Assembly: GCA_029851415.1 (NCBI GenBank)
Contig: CM056741.1
Coordinates: 83,528,282-83,592,281 of the forward strand
DNA length: 64,000 nt
Direction of reading: 5' to 3'
Source of the DNA: Eretmocerus hayati
Lineage: Eukaryota > Arthropoda > Insecta > Hymenoptera > Aphelinidae
In this document: piece by piece, positions 1-10,900 of the stretch
Position numbering within the stretch: the first letter of the stretch is position 1
Layout of the letters: each line of letters begins with the position of its first letter
The notes under the pieces: model-generated
Told to the model about the DNA's origin: nothing
The model's database searches: none
What the model saw: only the letters and a program-made list of their open reading frames with translations
Program-made: the position numbers and the translations under genes

Positions 1-2440
1 GACGTGAGATTCACTCCCCAGCACGTGGTGATGTGTAAAGGACGAACAAGCATAACAACCCGTTTAGTAATGGCATTTTGATCTTTTACCGTTCGGTTGT
101 AGTATTCTGGGTGTCAACTGGCATATTCCTCCACTGCATGCCTCTTCTAACGAATAACGCTGGTTTTCAGAGATGGAATGCAGCGAAGCAGCGGAGCCCA
201 AGCATAAATTATGATCGCAGAGCTCATTTCCGTCATTGACCCTTCTTCAGCGTTCCGACAACTCATTGGATGAAAGAGTAATTAGGGCTGTATTCCACGC
301 GTGCCGGATCAGAAACATCGCTGAAACCGAGACAGTGATTCCAGTTGATCATCATGTGTGAATGATCGACGGCAAAAATGATTCCTCTCGTGATGGCATT
401 TCGATCTTTCACTGTTCGGTTGTAATATTCTTGGTCTGAAGTAGCATCATTCACTTCTACTTCATGGTTCCCATCTCATGACGCAAGTTTTGACAATCAT
501 CCGCGAAGGATTATCGATACGAGAGAGCATTAGTCATCATGGCGGAGTCTATTAGTCTCCGGGTCTCGATAGCCTCCCGTCATTGTATGGGGTAATAATG
601 CGCTCTGTTCCATGTGAAATCGGGTCAACAACCTTGCTAGACATGAGACTCACTCCCCAGCACGTTGTGATGTATAGGAGATACACGAGCATAACAAACC
701 TTGTAGTGACGGCATTCTGATCTTTTACTGTTCGGTTGAAATATTCTGGGTGTCGACTAGCATACTCTTTCATTTTTTGCCATTTTCCAACGAATGACGC
801 TAGTTTAAGGGATGGAATGCAGAGAAGCAGCATCGCCCAGGCATGAATTATGATCGGAGACCTCATCCGCGTTGTTCTATCTCCAATAGCATCCCGATAT
901 TCCATGGAAAATAATGTACTTGGGTCTTCGTTCCAAGCGAGATCGGAACAACGACCCTGCTAGACAGCATACCGGCTCCTAAGCAGGTTATAGATGTGAG
1001 TGATCGTCAAGCATCACAACTCATCTCGTGAAGGCATTCAGATCTGTCACTGTTCGGTTGTGATTTACTTAGTCTGAACAAGCATTATCGACCTGTACTC
1101 GTCATTTCCCTCCGCATGGCGCTCGTTCCGCAGGTGGTTTCCGGAGGAGCAGCACCACCTCAGTGCATGAGTTATGATGCCAGGGCTCATTCGCGTCGTT
1201 GATCCTTCTTCAGCATTTAGACACCTCATAGGATGATAGAGCAATTGGAGCTCTATTCCACGCTAGCCGGATCAACACCATCGCTGTACCCGAGACCGTG
1301 GTTCCAGTTCATCATCATGTGTGAGTGATCATAGGTCAGAACGATCCCTCCAGTGATGTCATTTCGAACTCCAACTGCAGATCGGTTGTGATGTTGTCGG
1401 TGTCATTCAGCATCATTGATTCTTACTTGATCGTTTCCGTCCAATACCGCAAATTTCACCAATGATTCGTTAAGGATCATCGCTGCGAGATAGTTCTAGT
1501 CAATATGGCGGAGGTTGTTTGAGTGGTTGTGTGTCGATAGCATTCCGTCATTGCATGGGGTGATAGTGCGCCCGGAACTCTGGTCTATGTCAAACCCGGT
1601 CAACAACCTTTCTAGACACGAGACCAACTCCCCAGCACGTTATGATGTGTGAGTGATGAACAAGCATAACAATTCCAGTAGTGACGGCATTTCGTTCTCT
1701 TACTGTCCGGTTGTAATATTCTGGGTGTGAACTAGTATATTTCTCCATTCCTCGTCATTTTCTAACGAATGTCGCTAGTTTCGGAGATAGAACGCAGAGA
1801 AGCAGCGCAGCCCAAGCATGAATCATGATCGAAGAGCTCATTCGCATCGTTGATCTTTCTTCAGCATTCCGACAACTCATAAGATGATAGAGTAATTGGA
1901 GCTCTATTCCACGCGAGCTGGACCAAAAAATGTCTGCAACGGATACCGTAATTCCCGTTGATTATTATATATTAGTGATCCACGGGCAAAATGATTCCTC
2001 TCACGATGGCATTCCGATATTTTACTGTTCGGATTCGATATTATGGTTCTGAAGTAGCATTATTCACTCCTACTCGATGGTTCCCGTCCCATGACGCAGG
2101 TTCCGACAGTGGTTCGCCGAAGATCATCGCGACGAGAGAGCATTAGTCATCAGAGCTCTCTTCCGTATCGAACCGGATGAACCGCCTTGCTAGACATGAG
2201 ACTCTCTCCCACGTTATGATGTGTAAGTGATAAAGAAGCCCTGTAGTGGCGGCATTTAGATCTTTTACTGATCGATTGTAATATCCTTGATCTCAACTAG
2301 CATATTCTCTCATTCCTCGCCGTTTCCTAACGATTGACGCTAGTTCTGATGGAATGCTTAGGAATAGCGTTGCCTAGTTATGAATCATGATCGCAGACTT
2401 CATTCGCGTCGTTCCGTCTGTATCCTGTGATCTGGGCTAT
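1..2440. repeat. Diverged ~320-bp tandem array (about 8 units)
   Basis: A marker around 'GTTCGGTTGTAATATTC' recurs at about 91, 414, 730, 1052, 1380, 1705, 2027 and 2270, so spacing is 316-328 bp with one shortened last unit. Units fall into two similar types that roughly alternate: one with 'TTCTGGGTGTCAACTAGCAT' on its right and one with 'TTGGTCTGAAGTAGCAT'. On the minus strand several units encode a similar peptide containing Y-[YF]-N-R-T-V-K-D (for example 263-454 and 552-905), interrupted by stops in others. I recognise no protein family. It may be a satellite, or a pseudogenized tandemly duplicated exon. What is seen is the periodicity; function is unknown. Confidence 0.8.
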
Positions 2441-2731
2441 CTCAAAACAATAAAATGATAAAATTATAATTAACAACACGCAATTTAGTGACTAACTAGA
2501 GGTCAGTCTATCCGGTAGAGGGGTGTAGAGAAATATGATCATTGAGTACAGCCAGCAGGTGAGGTATTAATCTCGCGGCGGATCTGTGCAAGCTGGGATA
2601 TTTTATTTCGATTTTTTGGAGAAATGAAAAATGTATTTGATTCGTCTTGGCTATTTTCCGGATGTATTTAATTGAATGAGTACTATAAACTAGAGAAGTG
2701 ACGAGTTTTTCTATCTTTTCCAGCCAGATGC
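2441..2731. other. No gene seen
   Basis: AT-rich sequence between the tandem array and the ribozyme-like motif. I see no open frame or repeat I can support. Confidence 0.5.
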
Positions 2732-2823
2732 GACGAAGCCTGCTGATGAGTCCGGTTACGATGAACCAGGTTGCAGGTGGGGGACGAAACGCATAAGAGC
2801 CTTCTGCTCAAGCGTGTAGAGTC
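2732..2823 (+). ncRNA. Hammerhead-ribozyme-like motif (type I layout, probably inactive)
   Basis: The invariant core CTGATGA (2743-2749) is followed by GTCC (2750-2753). The complementary GGAC (2782-2785) then leads directly into GAAA (2786-2789). The stem II insert holds a GGTT/AACC helix (2754-2767). Stem III can form from CGC (2790-2792) with GCG (2812-2814), extended by GAGC/GCTC. Stem I would be a short helix of TAG (2817-2819) with CTG (2740-2742), plus GAC/GTC further out. The expected U at 16.1 is present (2815), but the cleavage-site base is G (2816) where the family needs A, C or U. An alternative stem III, ATGCG (2728-2732) with CGCAT (2790-2794), would need an A in place of U16.1. 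Such ribozymes are known from animal satellites, retrozymes and Penelope-like elements. This looks like a decayed copy. Confidence 0.5.
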
Positions 2824-2858
2824 ATTCATTAGTAGTGGATAAGCCATCAGCTAATTCC

Positions 2859-3534
2859 ACCCCGTGGAAACTGGGGAAAAAAAAGTCCGAGGAATAATCT
2901 GAAAAAATTCGCCCTAAGTAAGTCGCACTTTGTCAACCTAATGCCGTTGTCAAAAATGTTTGCTCACCCTCCAATTTTTTATGAATGAACATTCGAGTAA
3001 TACCACCTAGTAATGCCCATTTCTCCGCATAGAAAGCCGATACGAGGACAAAAACATTTGCTCATCGTTGCTTTTACCTCACTTGTATTTGCTCAGCCCT
3101 CAGAATTGGATAAATCATCATCAATTTTGAATAAACAATCAAAAACACTTTTTCCAACTCCAAGTACTGTACAATGCGCAGTGCGCATATGTCGAGCGGC
3201 GCGCATGCGCACTGCGCATTGTACAGTACTTGGAGTTGGAAAAAGTGTTTTTGATTGTTTATTCAAAATTGATGATGATTTATCCAATTCTGAGGGCTGA
3301 GCAAATACAAGTGAGGTAAAAGCAACGATGAGCAAATGTTTTTGTCCTCGTATCGGCTTGCTATGCGAAGAAATGGGCATTACTAAGTGGTTTTACTCGA
3401 ATGTTTATTTATAGAAAATTGGAGGGTGAGCAAACACTTTTGACAACGGCATTAGGTTGGCAAAATGCGACTTACTTAGGGCGAATTTTTTCAGATTTTT
3501 CCTCGGACTTTTTTTTCCCCAGTTTCCACGGGGT
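2859..3534. mobile_element. 676-bp foldback/MITE with 9-bp target duplication
   Basis: A near-perfect palindrome centred near 3196. Both ends read ACCCCGTGGAAACTGGGG inward. It is flanked by GCTAATTCC (2850-2858) and GCTTATTCC (3535-3543), a 9-bp direct repeat with one mismatch. A 9-bp duplication is typical of Mutator-like (MULE) elements, but no transposase is present. The two ~95-codon frames on opposite strands (3013-3300 plus, 3093-3380 minus) are mirror images of one arm and are not genes. The centre is GC-rich (GCGCATGCGCACTGCGC region). A transcript would fold into a long hairpin. Confidence 0.85.
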
Positions 3535-3543
3535 GCTTATTCC

Positions 3544-4984
3544 TACACATTGTCATGATTAGAGACCCTATGATGGATGATGCGATCTCATCTCTACTCT
3601 TAGGAGTAGAGATGAATCATAATGACCCATTTGTTCAAAGATTCTTGAAGCAGCATTACGGAGATCATGTTATTTAATCCATTCTTTTAAAAAACCTGCA
3701 CTTTATGACTGCAGTAATGCACCACAATCCAAATGCAACAAGTAGTGTGTACTTGGATTAGGATGTAGGCTTTTGGTTCAGATTATGGCTTGATTGATGT
3801 TCAAGATTTGATATGTCCCTCTCAATTGGCTTTGAATAAAGTTCACGATTCTGCCACAGGCTTAATTGCGAGCTGATCTTGCATGATGATGATTGTCTAT
3901 GTGCGGCAAATAAGAACCCCAATGAGGATGAATGTCACTTCAGTCTGGCTCCTCCTTTTTACTGAGTTCAGAATCTTGCACATGATTGATAAAATTTACA
4001 ACTCAACGATACTTTCCAAACCCACAAATATTCAATATTGCTCCAAGGTGTCTAAATAGAAAACACCACTTTTTTGTGAGTAATGATAAACAAATAAAAT
4101 CAAAATGGTTGCACTCATATTGAAATCGTATAGAAATGCACCCCAGTCTGTAACTAATACATGAGCTGATATCTGTCACTCATGGATGAATGTCTCTTCA
4201 TGGACAAAGTTTCCTCACGGCAAGACATGAAATGAGGCAACTCTGAGATGGTTGTGTGGCGAATGCATTAAAATTATATCTTGTTTTTCATCAAGTCAGA
4301 TTACAGAGCACAAACATCTGATGGTCATGATTCCAAGAAAGTGAGACTACAAGAAATTGTCATAGGCATCATCAGAATTCTTTCAGAACCTACGATCATT
4401 TAAAATTGACTCCACAAATTTTGGAACCAAAGTCGTAGGGGGAGGCTTCGACCAAGATTTGAATTTGCCTGATATGTGTATGTTGTTAATGGTGCTCACA
4501 TTCCCCACACAGTGTGGCTTTGAATTGGCATAAACATTCCCATCCACCAAACTTCAGATGTGATTTTTGTATAGACTATCTATCCTTGCATTCTAAGCAA
4601 CAGACTATCAATTCTTGTGCTTCTTCTACTCTCTCTCATTCATGCGTCCAAAATCTTTGGAGTAATGTTAATCATTGAAAGGAGTAGTGTGCAGGATATA
4701 CTAAGGGAGTTGATGTAGTTGGATGAATACGATCAATTTTTAATAAATCTTGATTCATAGTGCTCTGAATTTAGTAGATTGAGACTCAAGGGAAGATCAG
4801 GGTCTGTGGGAGCTCAAACTCCATGAAAATTTTTTTACATACTGTTTGAGGCAAAAACTGTATACTTATTTTTCAGTTTACTTGAATAGGCCTCTAAAGC
4901 TTCAGGGAAAATACATCAAGCCTGCAAATATACTGATAATTGTCCATGCGTAGATGCTGAACTCACAGACACTGAGTACATACT
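3544..4984. other. Unassigned intergenic sequence
   Basis: About 1.4 kb of AT-rich sequence without a defensible gene, tandem repeat or terminal-repeat pair. Confidence 0.5.
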
Positions 4985-5624
4985 CACCTGGTGAGACAGT
5001 TGGTGATTTTATCTAATGTGGACCTCAAAAATCTTTCTTGGAGAATACAGGATTCTCTTATTGAGTCATAAGCTTCATCCAAAAGATGATGGTGAATTAA
5101 TCATTCTCAAACTCTCAAGCAAAGTATTGTCTCTCATCCTTCCATTGGCAATATAAGCGCATTCTTGTACCTGTAGGTCGATTTAAATTCATAGAGATAA
5201 TGTGTATAGCTATCATTATATTCAGAGTAATATCTACAATCCTCTGTATGAAACATCTTCAAATTTTCTACATAATAATATGAACAAGGATGCGCCACAG
5301 TTAAGAGATTGGGAGAGTTATATAAGCTGATTTTGACACACCAAGCCTCCTCGGGCATTCAAAAGTGTGTCAAACAGAGGTTTCTAAATATTATTCTGGA
5401 TATGATGATAGCAATACACATTATCTCTGTGAATATGAGTCGACCTGCAAGTACAAGAATACATGTACATCCGTTGCCAGTGGAAGGATAAAAGACGATA
5501 CTTTGCTTGAGAGTTTGAGAATGAATAATTCACTACCATCTTTGGGATGAGGAATGTGAGGATCCTGTGTGCTTCAAGTAATATTTATGAGGTCCACATT
5601 AGATAAAGTCACCAACTACAGGTG
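4985..5624. mobile_element. 640-bp palindromic (foldback) element
   Basis: Inverted arms start CACCTG (4985) and end CAGGTG (5619-5624). The motif TATCTAATGTGGACCTCA near 5010-5027 matches inverted TGAGGTCCACATTAGATA near 5588-5605. Matching continues through about 5255 and 5370 with scattered mismatches, so the arms are diverged and older than those of the 2859 and 62064 palindromes. I could not define a clear target duplication. The small frames inside (5134-5358, 5309-5491, 5365-5550) are mirror products of the arms. Confidence 0.75.
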
Positions 5625-6330
5625 TTGTTTTGTGGCCCATACGTATTTACACATACACACGTAGGAGTTAGTCGAAACTCGAACATCGAAATACCGTACA
5701 ATTCGAGATACGTCGTCTGCTACGTCTCGAGACGAGAATCTCTCCGTCCCAGATGAGGATTTTGCAACAAATGCTCGAGTGAAACTCGTAAGATGGGGTG
5801 TAGAATTGAGAGTGACTCATATCGCTGAATACAAAAAATGATGGCAATTATCACCGATACAATTGGGAACTTTTATATCCCATCCAAATCATTCCCAATT
5901 CCACAGACCTCAAATTTCTTTGCGAGGCCGCAAAGTTCCTTTCGGGAACTTTGAGGGCGACCCCAAACTTCCAAAAGTCTTCAAACCGCCTATCGCACCA
6001 AGTGGAAGTTTGAGGCCTGTCTTCAAAAGACCCTAAAATCCTCAAACCGCTGGATTCTTGACGAAAAAAATCCTCAAACCCCGTACTATGCATCTATATA
6101 TGTATATATGTATATATAATGAGCGATCGTCGCGTGTACGGGGTTAACAAAGATCCGCCGTGGGCCTTGGTCAAGGCTGAACTGATTTGGAGCTTCTGCG
6201 AGCTCTAGAGAAGAGGTAAGGCACACGCACGGCTATTGTAGTATTGGTGACATCGAACTCAATATAATACAACTATTTCGGGGAGAAACGGCGAGCGCAT
6301 CTCGCTGTACAAATATTCGAATCCTGAACA
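5625..6330. other. Unassigned sequence
   Basis: No gene seen. A stretch near 5890-6080 has repeated CTTCAAA/CCTCAAA words that create an artificial minus-strand frame (5851-6093). A TATATG simple repeat lies near 6095-6117. Confidence 0.45.
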
Positions 6331-7219
6331 GATTTCGTTAAAAACCCTGCTCATTATTGAGTTACTGAACTACAGTATATGATCGAGAGATTCTGAGTTT
6401 TCGGCTCCTTTCGGTAAGAACCAACTCCAGGGGGTCTGGGGGAAATCCCAAAAAGAATTTTTTCCGGTATTATTCAAATGAGGTAAGTGTACTCGACTTG
6501 CCTCTGTACCCAACTTGCCCCATATGCCGTTCTCGGGAATGGGCACTCCTTGGAGCCCCGGCAATTTTTTTCTTAAAATATGAGAAAGTGAGTAGTTTGC
6601 ATCGACCCCGAATAATTCCTGCGTTCTCCAGGAAAGTGAAAGTTATTTTTCTATTTTTCGTGATTGCTCAGCTAAGACAGCACCGAGGGAATTGCTTTCA
6701 GTAAAATCGGTGCCAAATTCTTGGAGTTCAATCAATCTCATCGTACTTTAACGCATTCGATTCATCGTTTCAAATCCTTTCAAATCCATTTTCCAGAGTG
6801 GCAAAAACAAAAGTATAGTCGGAGCTATGATTTTCCTCGAATAGGCTTGAAAAAGGGCCTAAAATGGATCTCGAATGAGCTCTACCCACCACAAGGGGTT
6901 TTAGAAGAGTTTCTTTTTTGGAGAACGCAGGAATTATTCGGGGTCGATGCAAACTACTCACTTTCTCATATTTTGAGAAAAAAATCGCCGGGAGGCCAAG
7001 GAGTTCCCATTCCCGAGATCGGCATATGGGGGCAAGCTGGGTAGGAGGCAAGTCGAGTACACTTACCTTATTTAAATAATACCGGTAAAAAATTCTTTTT
7101 GGGATTTCCCCCAGACCCCCTGGAGTTGGTTCTTACCGAAATGAGCCGAAAGCTCAGAATTTCTCGATCATATACTGTAGTTCAGTAACTCAATAATGAG
7201 CAGGGTTTTTAACGGAATC
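6331..7219. mobile_element. ~890-bp element with ~305-bp terminal inverted repeats
   Basis: The left arm (6331-6633) begins GATTTCGTTAAAAACCCTG and the right arm (6917-7219) ends with its inverse. Arms share long blocks such as CCAGGGGGTCTGGGGGAAAT inverted to ATTTCCCCCAGACCCCCTGG. About 285 bp of unique sequence lie between them. No transposase is visible. A third copy of the end sequence, ATTTCGTTAAAAATCCTG, lies at ~7395-7412 and pairs with 7184-7252 as a second, nested hairpin ending near 7428. Reading frames 6498-7051 are arm products. Confidence 0.75.
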
Positions 7220-7428
7220 CATTTCAAATTTCGTTGAATTTCGTTGAGTCCTATTTGATGGCCCATTTCATAACGGAACCCCACTTGAAAAATCATAATC
7301 ATCATATTATGACGATTATCATCTTTTGAGTAGGATTTCGTTACAAAATTGGGCATTGGATAGAATTCAACGAAATTAAACGAAATTGGAAATGGATTTC
7401 GTTAAAAATCCTGATAATAAGTAACTAT
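7184..7428. repeat. Secondary inverted repeat overlapping the preceding element's end
   Basis: The segment 7184-7252 (AGTAACTCAATAATGAGC to the AATTTCGTTGA block) is inverted at about 7352-7428. Homology includes AATTTCGTT repeats and GTTAAAAA(C/T)CCTG. It shares its outer end with the right arm of the 6331-7219 element, so a third related terminus was left here by rearrangement or a nested copy. Confidence 0.55.
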
Positions 7429-7948
7429 AAACTCAAAATAATCCCAAAAAAATCTTTGGAACCTATACTGAAGAACATGCAGCGTGACTCAAACGATTGC
7501 AACAGCTCGCTATAGGTATGATATGTTGCCAATATCATGCAGATCGTCACACGTGCGTGCGATAACACCGAACACCTCATAATGATCCGAGAGGAGACGA
7601 GATTAGCCGAACGCACGCGATTTGGTCTTGTCTCTCGCATAATTCTTTGCCGCCATGAAAATATCGGGGTAGCCAAGACTTGATCGCGTTGTCCGGCTAA
7701 ATCATTGTCGCAAAGGCAAATATAGTGGAGCCCCTCTCTTTCTCCTGCGTACAAGGCAAGAAAGAGGACGCGGCGATCATACCCAGTTTTGTTCACTCCG
7801 TGTGCGCTTTTTCTCTTTCTCGCTTTTTTTCTCCCGTGTATAAGCATGGGCGCCGTAGTTCCATTGCGCGCCACAGGCGGACAATGGCGCCAGTTCTATG
7901 GGGAAAAGAAGCAAATGTGCACTTTCTGTGGAGGCCCTTATAGAGTGA
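7429..7948. other. Unassigned sequence
   Basis: A 149-codon minus-strand frame (7425-7874) exists, but its arginine- and cysteine-rich composition resembles no family I know and it has no supporting context. I do not call a gene here. Confidence 0.4.
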
Positions 7949-8370
7949 CTACGCGGGAGATTTTCCTGTAGAATTATGTGGAGCCATTCTGTACTCAGCT
8001 ACATCCACCGTCTTCCCCCTTTGACAATTCTTTAATACTAATCTTTGAATGTTCCGACAAAATTCTCGGCAGCTCCATTTGTAGCTGGGTGATATGGTGG
8101 AGAAAGAGTATGTTTGATTTCGTAATGTTCCAAAAAACTTTCGAATTCGGTACTTATCAATTATCGTCCATTGTCGGTTACCATGTGATCTGGTAGCCCG
8201 TGTCTCGAAAATAAATCTTGGAAAAATTCTATCACTCTCATAGATTTCGTATTTTGCTCGAAATTCATCACCTCTGTCCATTTTGAGTAAGAGTCGATCC
8301 CCACCAAATACATGTCATTGTAAAATGGGCCAAGAAAATCACAATGAATCCTGTGCACGATCGTACGCAC
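7949..8370 (-). pseudogene. Ty3/gypsy integrase core fragment
   Basis: Two overlapping minus-strand frames (8161-8370, then 7949-8281) together give an integrase catalytic-core piece. H-x-D-F-x-G-P-F with the first Asp is followed by YLVGIDSYSKWTEV, then HGLPDHMVTDNG with the second Asp. The second frame continues with an SPSYKWSCREF block (family: PPYHPATNGAAERF), GKTVDVAEY, and a terminal PHNSTGKSPA matching the family's HSTTGKSPA. One frameshift near 8190 separates the halves, and the conserved E region is degraded. The piece lies just outside the left end of the CACTA element. It may belong to the same gypsy family as the relic at 25600-36138, but that cannot be shown here. Confidence 0.85.
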
Positions 8371-8542
8371 AGGTCCTTCAACTCCTGTGGTAGGGGAAGG
8401 TCTACTATTGGAGCCGTGAAAATTCGTTTCGTCGCCACTACGCGTCTCTACTTGTTCTTCGAGACCGCGGCGGGCGCGCGTGCGCGGGTGAGGAAATTTT
8501 CTGCTGCTATACCTGCAGCTCCAACCTACAGCTCGGGCCGAC
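8371..8542. other. GC-richer flank with no gene
   Basis: Sequence between the integrase relic and the CACTA left terminus, with a CGCGGCGGGCGCGCGTGCG patch at ~8467-8485. The last two bases (AC, 8541-8542) are the proposed CACTA target duplication. Confidence 0.45.
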
Positions 8543-8880
8543 CACTACTGGAAAGTTTCACGTGATATGTCACGTTGCACAATGGACCACTTTCGTAACG
8601 TGCACGGTCAAGTGGAAAATCATGTGGGTGTCCACGTGGAATTGCACGTGCTATGAGGCAGATATCATGATCGAAATTGCAGCCAAATATTTATCTGAAG
8701 GACAGGTGATTATTCACTGTCCAAAAGCATAAGAACACAACGTATGAAGTTCTGATTATGTGGAATGCGAGGAGATAGACCCTCCATTCGCCCACTCATA
8801 CGCCGACTGAAGAAAGCACTAAAAATTATTCAGCGGTGATGAATATCATCATTTGTTAATCCTGATGAGAGAGATGGTAT
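8543..8880 (+). repeat. CACTA left terminal and subterminal repeat
   Basis: Starts CACTACTGGAAAG and carries repeated (C)ACGTG motifs near 8560, 8568, 8598, 8621, 8634 and 8647. The block around 8646-8880 (GCACGTGCTATGAGGCAGA, GGACAGGTGATTATTCAC, GTTAATCCTGATGAGAG) matches the inverted right end at 20530-20740. Confidence 0.8.
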
Positions 8881-9239
8881 GAATCCAATTCTGGTAAGAC
8901 AGATGTAAGACTCTAATGATCAATTTTACGGGTGAACTCAAAACACCTCAAGGGACATCAATATAGCCAAGTCATGGAGAAGGATGAGCAACATATGAAT
9001 AGAAAAATAACTCTTTTATTACCAAAATGAGTGGAAAACAATTATTTATATATACATTGATAGAATGATTTTGTTCACAGAACTCAATTTTATGAGCTAT
9101 ACTCGCGGAAAATCAAACGAGACAGTGTGAGTGAATCTCCAATTTCGATTTTTTCACTATCCGCAGACACAGATGCTTGATTTAGGTTGAGACTGTTACG
9201 GTCGAAGTTCTCAAGTGCATATCACAAATCGGAAAATCC

Positions 9240-10900
9240 GTGAATACCTCGACCAGTAAGAGTTCCAGTGGTAGAACTAAGCCTAATTCGGAATTTTCAC
9301 CGATTCATCTGATTTATAACACCAAATACGCTGCTGAAAGTGATTATCAGAATGCTTTCTCACAGCGTTTTATGATAGTAACTATAACGAATCCCACATC
9401 CATTAGCATTCTAATTGCGAATAATCTCCTCGATTTGCAAGAAATTTCTATGATTAGCATTCTGATCTCAAATAATTCCCTGTATCTTGGTGAATTCTTC
9501 AAAGGGAGCTTTTGCGAGGGATTTACAGAATCTAAACTCAAGTTCTGTTAGCAAAATCTATAGTTTGGTTGGGATGGCATTTGGTACTGTCAGTTTGAAT
9601 ATAATTGAAATGGAGTTTTTTTAGGAATTTTCGATTTTTTCGAAAGATAATTCCATTTGAATGATGTTTCACGGATTCCAAAGGAAATTGGTATCGGAAA
9701 TCGATTTAGGATGCCGAAAAAATATGCCCTTAGATCATTGGAAGTAAGATGAATGAGTTTTCAAGATACGGGGGGAAATGAGTATCAATGAAAATGTTTC
9801 CAGAAAATTTCGAGTTATTCTTTTGAGGAAGCATCCTAACCAGACTTCAGGTTTCTAAAGTGAGGTTTTTTCAACAGTATTCATCGTTTGCTTGAGAAGG
9901 AATTTTGATAAAATCGGTTTTTCTATGATTAAAGAGGAGTTTTTGGTGATAATTTTCAGTGCTTCGGGAAAGGTCTGTTTGAATGGTATTTCACGAATTT
10001 CAAAAGAATTTGATATCAACTAATTGATTCAGAATGCCGGAAGAGTATGTTTTCTGGTCATTGAATGCGAGATAAATGAGTTGTAGAGGAAGATATGCGG
10101 AAAAATTGATATTAATGAGGAAATTTCCATATTTTATGAGTTATTCTCCTGAGAGAGCATCTTGGAGAGATTCGGGGTATCTAAACTGAGAATTTTCCAA
10201 CAATTTCTATCATTTGGTTGAGACGGAATTTCGATAAAATCGGTTTAAGTATGATCAATCTGGAGTTTTTGGTGAAAGTTTTGATCTTTCCAGAAATTCT
10301 AGCTGTATAGAGATTAAATAGATATTCGGTATTCACCAATCGATAGATTATGCCGAGGAAAGTATACTTTAGGTTACCCAAAATCCCGTGAGACTCTGTT
10401 ATAAAAAGATATTTATGTATTAAAAGACGAAATTTCATCAATTTTGCTCTCGAAAGCGCATGAATCAAATTTGACTGGGAGGCGAGAGCTGCCAAATCAC
10501 TGGTCTCATCTTTGAGTGATACCCTGCAACTCATAGAAAAGCAAAGATTGATCCAGTGGAGTGTAAAAGAGGAAGCGTTCAGGAGAAGAAACAACATACA
10601 TACTCACATACACACACATGCAGAGAGTGAGAGAGTTGAGTCTCTCATTGGTTTAGGGACCTACAAGGAGAAAAATTGATACTTACAATCGATAGATTAT
10701 AGCGAGAGGAGTAAAAAGGTATAGGTCTCATCCAGATGGAAGAAGATACTTAGAAGAAAATAATGATTTGAATGGAAAATTGAGCAAAAAATTCGCTGTG
10801 CCAAAAACAACCCTTTCTCTTTAGAGAAAGCAAAACAGTCATATCCGGTACATGCATTAGGAATTCAACCCAGAATATACATAGATCCATCAATCCTGGA
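9240..10900. repeat. ~324-bp tandem repeats inside the CACTA 5' region, homologous to 55200-56580
   Basis: A phrase of the type TCTAAA-CT-GAG followed by TTTGGTTGAGACGGAATTT recurs near 9531, 9854 and 10180, about 324 bp apart. The block ending GAAAGCAAAA (~10835) is clearly related to 55200-56587, including TTAACCAATCGATAGAT-like, GTTTAGGTTACC-like and CA-rich portions (10595-10618). No protein is recognised; frame 10181-10597 on the minus strand is not supported. These may be CACTA subterminal repeats or an older repeat captured by it. Confidence 0.65.

Noticed and set aside
3013..3380. Two nearly identical 95-codon frames on opposite strands
   Set aside because: They are the same arm of a palindrome read from each strand, not two genes.
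7425..7874. 149-codon minus-strand frame
   Set aside because: Composition and lack of any domain or context make it a chance frame in sequence with few stops.
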